Of a stretch of DNA of 36,333 nt, positions 22,542-28,909 are shown one piece after another. This DNA is from RGIG6353 sp045531285. GTDB lineage: Bacteria; Bacillota; Clostridia; Oscillospirales; SIG627. The notes beneath the pieces are model-generated. The model was not told where the DNA came from and searched no databases. It was given only the letters and a program-made list of their open reading frames with translations. The stretch lies in NCBI GenBank assembly GCA_045531285.1, contig JAZSDT010000002.1:1-36333 (forward strand). Reading direction: 5' to 3'. The translations under genes were made by a program, and so were the position numbers. Positions within the stretch are counted from its first letter, which is position 1. Each line of letters begins with the position of its first letter.

Positions 22542-24430
22542 TGCCTCCGGGAAGAATGGGGCCTCCCGCAAAGCCCAAAAACGCAAAAGCAACCTTCGGG
22601 AGAATTCTGAAGTATCTTGTGGGACAAAATAAGCTTCTTTTGTTGCTTGTGTTCATACTCGTACTTGCAAGTGCTTCGGCACAGGTTATCGGTGCATCTA
22701 TGCTCAAGCCTATCATCGATAACTACATTGAGCCAATGATAAATAACAGAAATGCCGAGAAGATAGCAGAGTTTGCCACAATGCTTATCCTTATGGGCAG
22801 TATCTATCTCTTTGGCGCACTTTCCACCTACGTTTACCAGAGAATAATGCTTTCTCTTTCAACAAAGGCTCTCTTGAATATCCGTCTGGACCTTTTCAAT
22901 GAGATGGAGAGTCTTCCGCTGAAATACTTTGATACCCATACTCACGGTGAGATAATGAGCCGTTACACCAACGATACCGATACCATCCGTGAGCTGCTTT
23001 CCAACAGTATTGTCAGCACTATATCATCTCTTATTACGGTCATATCGGTGTTCGTTATGATGCTGACGTACAGCTGGCACTTGACGCTCGTTGTCATTTG
23101 TATGCTCTGTCTTATGATGTTCATTACCAAGAAGGTAGGCGGAAACAGTGCTAAGTTCTTCATTAAACAGCAAAAGGACCTTGGCGCCGTAAACGGATAT
23201 ATTGAAGAAATGATAGAGGGACAGAAGGTAGTCAAGGTGTTCTGTCACGAGGACACAGCCAAGGAGGAATTTGCCGCGCTCAACGGTACGCTGTGTCATT
23301 CGGCTACCAGCGCTCACACCTTTGCCAATATCCTTGGTCCTATTATGAATAACCTTTCCCACGCACTCTACGCCATTACGGCAATGGTGGGAAGTGTGCT
23401 CGCCATCAACGGTGTGCTTACCCTTGGCGCAGTAGTTTCATTCCTGCAGTTTACAAAGCAGTTCTCTATGCCCGTATCACAGATGTCACAGCAGATAAAT
23501 GCAATTCTCACAGCCCTTGCAGGTGCTGAGCGAATTTTTGCTATTATCGACGAAAAGGAAGAGGCAGACGAGGGCTACGTTACTCTGGTTAGGGTAAAGA
23601 ACAACGGAAACGAATTTGAAGAGACCGAAGATAAATCGGGTATCTGGGCTTGGAAGCATCCTCACTCGGCAGATGGTACTGTAAGCTACGTTCCCGTTGA
23701 GGGCAAGGTGGAATTTGACAACGTAGTGTTTGGCTACGAGGAGAACAAGACTGTACTCAACGGCATCACCCTTTGGGCGAACGCAGGGCAGAAGATAGCC
23801 TTTGTTGGCTCTACGGGTGCAGGTAAGACCACTATTACCAATCTTATTAACCGCTTCTACGACGTACCCGACGGCAAGATAAGATATGACGGTATCAACA
23901 TCAATAAGATAAAGAAGTCGGACCTTCGACGCTCTATGTCAATGGTTCTTCAGGACACCCATTTGTTTACGGGTACTGTAATGGACAATATACGCTATGG
24001 CAGACTTGATGCAACCGATGAGGAATGCATTGAGGCGGCAAGGCTTGCCAATGCCGACGGCTTTATCCGTCATCTTCCCGAGGGCTACAATACCATGCTT
24101 GTGGCTGACGGCTCAAATCTTTCTCAGGGACAGCGACAGCTTATTGCCATCGCACGTGCCGCTGTTGCCGACCCACCCGTGCTTATTCTGGACGAGGCAA
24201 CCTCGTCAATCGATACCAGAACGGAATCTCTTGTGGAAAAGGGTATGGATTCGCTGATGGAGGGCAGAACTGTATTCGTTATAGCCCACAGACTGTCTAC
24301 CGTCCGTAATTCCGATGCTATTATGGTACTGGAAAAGGGCGAAATAATAGAGCGAGGCAACCACGAAGAACTGATTGCCCAGAGAGGAAAATACTATCAG
24401 TTATACACAGGAATGTTTGAATTAAGCTAA
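22541..24430 (+). CDS. ABC exporter half-transporter, catalytically complete partner
   Basis: The 629 residues comprise a six-helix exporter domain (about residues 25-330) and an ATPase domain with Walker A GSTGAGKTT near residue 424, signature LSQGQRQ near 527, Walker B LILDEATSSID with its glutamate, and H-loop VIAHRLST. All catalytic residues are intact, complementing the degenerate upstream partner. An insertion between the two domains (near residues 345-390, including GIWAWKHPHSADG) is common in clostridial homologues. The start overlaps the upstream stop (TAATG). After its TAA stop come two tandem family A repeats and then a terminator. Confidence 0.94.
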   Translation: MPPGRMGPPAKPKNAKATFGRILKYLVGQNKLLLLLVFILVLASASAQVIGASMLKPIIDNYIEPMINNRNAEKIAEFATMLILMGSIYLFGALSTYVYQRIMLSLSTKALLNIRLDLFNEMESLPLKYFDTHTHGEIMSRYTNDTDTIRELLSNSIVSTISSLITVISVFVMMLTYSWHLTLVVICMLCLMMFITKKVGGNSAKFFIKQQKDLGAVNGYIEEMIEGQKVVKVFCHEDTAKEEFAALNGTLCHSATSAHTFANILGPIMNNLSHALYAITAMVGSVLAINGVLTLGAVVSFLQFTKQFSMPVSQMSQQINAILTALAGAERIFAIIDEKEEADEGYVTLVRVKNNGNEFEETEDKSGIWAWKHPHSADGTVSYVPVEGKVEFDNVVFGYEENKTVLNGITLWANAGQKIAFVGSTGAGKTTITNLINRFYDVPDGKIRYDGININKIKKSDLRRSMSMVLQDTHLFTGTVMDNIRYGRLDATDEECIEAARLANADGFIRHLPEGYNTMLVADGSNLSQGQRQLIAIARAAVADPPVLILDEATSSIDTRTESLVEKGMDSLMEGRTVFVIAHRLSTVRNSDAIMVLEKGEIIERGNHEELIAQRGKYYQLYTGMFELS

Positions 24431-24640
24431 AAAAGCGGAGAGCCTCCGCTGGCAAAGCTCGCCTATCGTAACCTTTGAATATATCCCGACAATGCAAAAC
24501 GGCGAGGTTGATTTAATGCAATTTCCCAGCATATAAAAAAGCGGCTAGCAGCCGCTGGCAAAGCTCGCCTATCGTAACCTTTGAATATATCCCGACAATG
24601 CAAAACGGCGAGGTTGATTTAATGCAATTTCCTAGCATAT
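24431..24640 (+). repeat. Family A elements, copies A5 and A6, 106-bp tandem pair
   Basis: Two nearly identical 106-bp units begin right at the exporter stop codon. Each has hairpin 1 (GCGGAG-AGC-CTCCGC at 24435-24449; GCGGCT-AGC-AGCCGC at 24541-24555), AAGCTCGCCTATCGTAACC, an AT-rich middle, AAAACGGCGAGGTTG and AATGCAATTTCC followed by AGCATAT. CTCGCC and GGCGAG form a second, wider inverted repeat. Outside hairpin 1 the two units differ by about one base (CCCAGC against CCTAGC). Confidence 0.95.
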
Positions 24641-24671
24641 AAAAAAGAAGCTCGAAAGAGCTTCTTTTTTT
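24641..24671 (+). terminator. Intrinsic terminator of the marR-ABC operon
   Basis: GAAGCTC (24647-24653), loop GAAA, GAGCTTC (24658-24664), then a run of T, with a matching A run upstream. It follows repeat copy A6 without a gap, so the transcript should carry both elements in its 3'-UTR. From 24672 to 24808 I see no gene; GGGGTACTTTTTGCTAAAAA near 24750 may be a decayed family B palindrome. Confidence 0.9.
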
Positions 24672-24808
24672 GTATACTATTATTGTAGATTGGAGAGAAT
24701 TGTCGGTAAGATCAGTTGCTTTTAAATTTGCTTTTCGGGGTTTCAGGGGTACTTTTTGCTAAAAAGCACTCTTGAGAAAAAAACGAGTCTTGGTGGATTT
24801 TGGCAAAG

Positions 24809-24843
24809 ATGTCATTGTATGTCATGCTATGTCAGTATACAAT
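24809..24843 (+). promoter_or_regulatory. Three 10-bp iterons overlapping a promoter
   Basis: ATGTCA recurs at 24809, 24819 and 24829, exactly 10 bp apart and so on one face of the helix. They run across the -35 (TTGTAT, 24815-24820) and spacer of a putative promoter whose -10 is TACAAT (24838-24843). This suits binding by the initiator-like protein encoded downstream, either for autorepression or as an origin-type site. Confidence 0.55.
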
Positions 24844-24889
24844 ATAAGTACAGAAGCGCTTTGAATCTAACAAAAAGAAAGGAATTACA

Positions 24890-25789
24890 ATGGCAGAACC
24901 AAAAAAATGCTTTACCGCAATCCCCAACGAATTACTGGAGGCAGTGTATTCATCCGACCTGAATGCAACCGAGTTGAAAATAGTCCTTGCAGTAATAAGA
25001 TATACATACGGATATAACAGAGACAGGGCAGAAATGTCCATAACCTTTATAGCCGCAGCCACGAGAATCAACAGAGACTTCGCCGCAAAATGCATAAGAA
25101 AGCTGGTGGCAAAGGGCGTGATAACAGTCTATAAAAGCGACACGAGAGTCACCTCAAAAGAAATAGGCATAAACGTTACGGCAATTTGTAAAAGTGAGAT
25201 GCAAAACGGTATCACAGGTGTGGTACAAGAGGACGTAGAACCCCTAGTACAAAAGGACCATACAGACGCTGAACCCATAGTACACAGTGACCATACGGGT
25301 GTGGTACAAAAGGGCAGTGTTGGTATGGCGCAGGATGACTATAGTGCTGTGGCACAGGATAACCACCAAGAAATAAATAATATAAATAAAAAAATAAATA
25401 AAAAAATAAAAACAGAAGGTGCATACGCACCCGAAATAACAGAAGTAGTTGAACTTTATAATTCTGTTTGCAAGGCATATACACCTGTTGGAAGAATAAA
25501 TGATTTTATGGCAGATAAAATAACTAAGCTGCTTGAGATCTACCCACTTGACCGAATAGAGACAGCCTTCACGTATGCTCAGCGTTCACCCACCTTCAGA
25601 GAAGGCATAAAGGGTTGGAGACCGAACTTTGAGTGGCTGACCGTACCCGACAATATGTCAACGGTGCTTGACGGAAGATACGGCGGTACACGTGAGGATG
25701 ATGACCCTGATTACTGGCAGATGTTTTTTGATCTTGCCGTAAAGCGAAGCATGGATGATTTAAAAAAGCATAACTACACTAACGTGTGA
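24890..25789 (+). CDS. Phage-type replication initiator (Phage_rep_O N-terminal domain)
   Basis: A 299-residue protein. Residues 1-100 (ending in VTSKEIGINV) are a winged-helix domain like phage replication protein O and replisome organizers, with LNATELKIVLAVIRYTYGYNR and CIRKLVAKGVI. Residues about 103-165 are a low-complexity linker of repeats such as VVQKDHT and VVQKGS, and a lysine-asparagine stretch. Residues about 175-280 form a second domain with GIKGWRPNFEWLTVPDN, typical of the C-terminus of such phage proteins. The start ATG follows AAAGGAA. It normally opens the phage origin and loads helicase, but no helicase loader, integrase or structural gene is nearby, so it is an orphan from a decayed prophage or a domesticated gene. 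Its 3' end overlaps the convergent membrane protein gene by 16 bp. Confidence 0.8.
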   Translation: MAEPKKCFTAIPNELLEAVYSSDLNATELKIVLAVIRYTYGYNRDRAEMSITFIAAATRINRDFAAKCIRKLVAKGVITVYKSDTRVTSKEIGINVTAICKSEMQNGITGVVQEDVEPLVQKDHTDAEPIVHSDHTGVVQKGSVGMAQDDYSAVAQDNHQEINNINKKINKKIKTEGAYAPEITEVVELYNSVCKAYTPVGRINDFMADKITKLLEIYPLDRIETAFTYAQRSPTFREGIKGWRPNFEWLTVPDNMSTVLDGRYGGTREDDDPDYWQMFFDLAVKRSMDDLKKHNYTNV

Positions 25790-26520
25790 AAAACAGTGCT
25801 GTCCGTTTCCATACCGTTTGCGGCAGACTTGAAGCTTTTGCCAAGAAGATAATAGTCAAACTGACGTGCAAGGGCAGGGAAGGTGAGATCGTCCTTCATT
25901 TCCACTCTTCCGCCCAGATAGTCTTCAACTCCGGGAATAAACAGCATTGACTTGCCGTTTTCACACTTCCAGACAAAGTCCCCGAACTCTTCTCTTAACA
26001 GCTCTTCAAGGTTGGGGGATGAGCAATTGCCGTTTGTGTAGTAGATAAGCCCCTGTAAAATGGGCTCGGGACCGCTCATAAACTTTGCGAAGCCCACGTA
26101 AATGTCACCGTAGCGATGGCACATTCTGTAGGACAGTTGTCCCTTGATGGACAGCGTTGCCACAAAATCCCTGTCGGGTATTTCCTCGGCTGTTACCTCG
26201 ACTCCGTCTGCCATAGCAATCATTTTAGGTATTCTTGAACGGTAGAAGGTGAGATATTTGAGAAGTACGTTTTTCTTTGAGGAATAGTAGAGTCCAAAGG
26301 ATGCAATTGCCGCTATGCCGAGAAACAGAATTGCACCGAAGACGCCTCCCAAAGCAAAATAGCCGAGAAATGCCATTGATGTGATTGACAAAAAAATAAT
26401 AAATTGCATACGTCGGTCATTTGACTTGTCAAGCCTCTTTATTTTGTAACCAAGGGCAAGTATTTCCTTGCCCTCGGTGGATTCGTATACGTCAAAAAAT
26501 GCCTTTAGTTTTTCGTTCAT
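25774..26520 (-). CDS. Membrane protein of unknown function
   Basis: A 248-residue protein with a cytoplasmic-looking basic N-terminus, two hydrophobic helices (about residues 38-82) and a long soluble C-terminal domain. The pair resembles a hairpin anchor. No enzyme motif was recognised; FVWKCENGKSMLFIPGVEDYLGG near residues 185-207 is the most distinctive stretch. The start ATG at 26520 has AAGGGCG upstream and lies 20 bp after the BIG2/leucine-rich-repeat gene on the same strand, so the two are probably one operon. The last 16 bp overlap the end of the convergent phage-type gene, with no terminator between them. Confidence 0.75.
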   Translation of the reverse strand: MNEKLKAFFDVYESTEGKEILALGYKIKRLDKSNDRRMQFIIFLSITSMAFLGYFALGGVFGAILFLGIAAIASFGLYYSSKKNVLLKYLTFYRSRIPKMIAMADGVEVTAEEIPDRDFVATLSIKGQLSYRMCHRYGDIYVGFAKFMSGPEPILQGLIYYTNGNCSSPNLEELLREEFGDFVWKCENGKSMLFIPGVEDYLGGRVEMKDDLTFPALARQFDYYLLGKSFKSAANGMETDSTVFHTLV

Positions 26521-26540
26521 TGTTTTTCGCCCTTAAAGCT

Positions 26541-28595
26541 TTAGTTTTCGTAGTGTATCTGTGCCTTGCAGTAGTAATTCCAGTTTTCATCCCAACCGTC
26601 TGTGCTTCCCTTGATATAAATATGCTGGGATTCGGTCCATCCCCCGAAAGCTGTGCTTTCCACAGTTTTTACACTTGCAGGGATGGTGATGCTTGTAATC
26701 GTTTTGGTATCGGCGAAAGCAAAACCTTCAATCCTTTCAACGCCGTCAGCGATAATAACCTCGGTAAGCCTGGGATAATGTGCAGAGAACGTATGGAAGT
26801 CAATGCTTCTGACTCCGCTATTAATAACAACTTTTTTTATCCATTTTCTGTAATCGGTGTTGTTGGCGTAAACCCAAAATTCAGAACCTGCATTTTGAAC
26901 GTCGTATACAATATCGCCGTTTCCCGAAATGGTGAGTGTGTCTTCAGAGTCAAGTGTCCAGGTAACGTTTTCTCCGCAAGTACCAGAGGCGACTTCGTAG
27001 GTTTCGTAGTGTATCTGTGCTTCGTTGTAGCTTGCCCAACGAAGGTTCCACGATGAAGAGTTGCCTTTTACATAAATGTGCTGAGAGGACGTCCAGCCTT
27101 CAAATGAAGAGGTGTTGACAAGCTTCACACTGAAGGGAATGATAAGCTCGGAAATGCCTGTACAATAGGAAAATACATTTCCGCCGATTTCAGTTACGCT
27201 GTCGGGGATAGTGAGACTTGTAAGCTTACTGCAATGATAAAACGCACTGGAATATATTGTTGTTACACCGTTTGGTATATTATAAGAGGTTATTGCCGAA
27301 GATTGAGGAAACTGAAGGAGGGTGGTCTTATCCTTGTTATAAAGTACACCGTTGTCGTCGGAATAATATTGATTGTTTTCACCAACGCTGATATAAGTCA
27401 GTGAATCGCAATAATTCAGTGCATCATGAGGGAGGTTTGTTACGCTGTCGGGAATATTAATGAATTCAAGCTTTTGACATAAAGAGAAAGCACTGTAACC
27501 GATATTCGTCACACCTTCGCCAATATGGGCATTGGTAAGATTTTCGCAGTAGGAAAATGCACTTCTACCGATTGTTGTTATACCGTCTTCTATTATAAGC
27601 TTTTTTATTCTTTCTTGTTGAGGCATCCAGGGGGCTGTGCCGTCAAAGGAAGTTGTATGGGAGTACTTGGTTTTGTAGTCATACATTGCTCCTGTTCCTG
27701 AAATAACCAGGGTGCCGTCGTTGTAGAGTGTCCATGTTGCGTTGTCTCCGCAAGTACCTGAGGAAATTGCTGTTGCAGGCTCGGCGACAGTTACACTGCA
27801 GCTTGTCTCTTTGTCGCCCGATTTTGCTGTAACAGTTGCCGTACCTTGACTTATAGCTGTTATTTTGCCGTTTGAATCTACCGTCACCACAGCTGTGTTG
27901 TTGCTTTGCCATGCAATGCTCTTATTTGTTGCATTGTCGGGACTTACTGTTGCATTGAGTGTTACAGCTTCGCCAATTGTGAGAGTTACGTCGGATTTGT
28001 CAAGGCTTATGCCTGTAACATCGACATTTTTTGCTTTTACTGTTACGTTACAGGTGACATTGATGGTACCTACAGACGCTGTGACTACTGTTGAGCCCGC
28101 CTTGTGTGCCGTAATTACTCCATTTTTTACACTTGCAACCGATTCGCCGTAGCTTGTCCATCCTATTGTTTGGTTGGTGGCGTTACTTGGCTTTATTGTC
28201 GCTGTAAGTGTTACCGACTCGCCTTCGGTGAGGGTAACGCTTGTTTTGTCCAGTGTTAAGGAGATAACCTCAACCTTTGTTTCCTCCTGCTGCTCTTCGG
28301 GCGGAGTTATGGGGGTTGGCTCAATCACGGGCTCAACCTTTGGCTCTTCGGGAATTTCAACTTCCGGCTCAACATCCGGTTCTTCGGGAATTTCGCTTGG
28401 TGAAACAACGTCGGGGGTTTCAACTTCCGGCTCAACCTTTGGCTCTTCGGGAGTTTCTATAGGCGTTTGTTCGGGAGCTTGGGGAACTTCTTCTTTATCC
28501 TTTGTTGCATCTTTTGAGCCAAAGACCAGAATCAGCACTACTGCTAAAACCAGTAAAACCAGGGGTAACAATATTTTAAAGTAAATATTTTTCAT
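26541..28595 (-). CDS. Membrane-anchored BIG2 and BspA-type leucine-rich-repeat protein
   Basis: A 684-residue cell-surface protein. A single N-terminal hydrophobic segment (about residues 8-26) has no clear cleavage site and may act as a membrane anchor. A Pro/Glu stalk follows (about 35-105) with repeated EEPKVEPEVE-like units. Two BIG2 immunoglobulin-like domains come next (about 108-188 and 192-272; ISLDKSDVTLTIGEAVTLNA is typical). Then comes a module opening SGTCGDNATWTLYNDGTL, BspA-type repeats (LTSLTIPDSVTEIGGNVFSY and similar), and a second SGTCG module to the end. Both halves close with a W-rich HIYVKG/HIYIKG strand and QIHYE. Such proteins are thought to mediate adhesion or cell contact. 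AGGAGAT sets the start, directly beside the end of repeat copy A7. Confidence 0.88.
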   Translation of the reverse strand: MKNIYFKILLPLVLLVLAVVLILVFGSKDATKDKEEVPQAPEQTPIETPEEPKVEPEVETPDVVSPSEIPEEPDVEPEVEIPEEPKVEPVIEPTPITPPEEQQEETKVEVISLTLDKTSVTLTEGESVTLTATIKPSNATNQTIGWTSYGESVASVKNGVITAHKAGSTVVTASVGTINVTCNVTVKAKNVDVTGISLDKSDVTLTIGEAVTLNATVSPDNATNKSIAWQSNNTAVVTVDSNGKITAISQGTATVTAKSGDKETSCSVTVAEPATAISSGTCGDNATWTLYNDGTLVISGTGAMYDYKTKYSHTTSFDGTAPWMPQQERIKKLIIEDGITTIGRSAFSYCENLTNAHIGEGVTNIGYSAFSLCQKLEFINIPDSVTNLPHDALNYCDSLTYISVGENNQYYSDDNGVLYNKDKTTLLQFPQSSAITSYNIPNGVTTIYSSAFYHCSKLTSLTIPDSVTEIGGNVFSYCTGISELIIPFSVKLVNTSSFEGWTSSQHIYVKGNSSSWNLRWASYNEAQIHYETYEVASGTCGENVTWTLDSEDTLTISGNGDIVYDVQNAGSEFWVYANNTDYRKWIKKVVINSGVRSIDFHTFSAHYPRLTEVIIADGVERIEGFAFADTKTITSITIPASVKTVESTAFGGWTESQHIYIKGSTDGWDENWNYYCKAQIHYEN

Positions 28596-28604
28596 TTTTT
28601 ATCT

Positions 28605-28909
28605 CCTATGAAATTGTATTAAATCAACCTTGCCGTTTTACTTTGTTTGGATAACGTTAGTATTGCGATAGGCGAGATTTGCCCGCGGAGGCTCTCCGCT
28701 TTTGCTTATACTATATAATTGTATTAAATCAACCTCGCCGTTTTACTTTGTTTGGATAATGTTAGTATTGCGATAGGCGAGATTTGCTCGCGGATGCTAT
28801 CCGCTTTTACTATACTGTATAATCGTATTAAATCAACCTCGCCGTTTTACTTTGTAGGGGATATTTATGGGTTTGGATAGGCGAGCAATGCCTGCGGATG
28901 CTATCCGCT
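28605..28909 (-). repeat. Family A elements, copies A7-A9, triple array downstream of ftsK
   Basis: Three minus-strand units about 104-105 bp apart fill the ftsK to BIG2 gap. Read on the minus strand their first hairpins are GCGGAT-AGC-ATCCGC (A9, 28894-28908), GCGGAT-AGC-ATCCGC (A8, 28790-28804) and GCGGAG-AGC-CTCCGC (A7, 28685-28699). All have CGCCTATC, GGCGAGG or GGCAAGG, and TTGATTTAATAC. A9 begins inside the ftsK TAA stop. A7 ends at the ribosome site of the BIG2 gene and no terminator intervenes. Confidence 0.93.

Noticed and set aside
21837..22592. Minus-strand 251-codon open frame opposite the ABC genes
   Set aside because: It spans the junction of two clear ABC genes in the opposite sense and has no domain or ribosome site.
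28605..28909. CRISPR-like array downstream of ftsK
   Set aside because: The units are about 105 bp and similar along their whole length. There are no short repeats separated by unique spacers and no cas genes.
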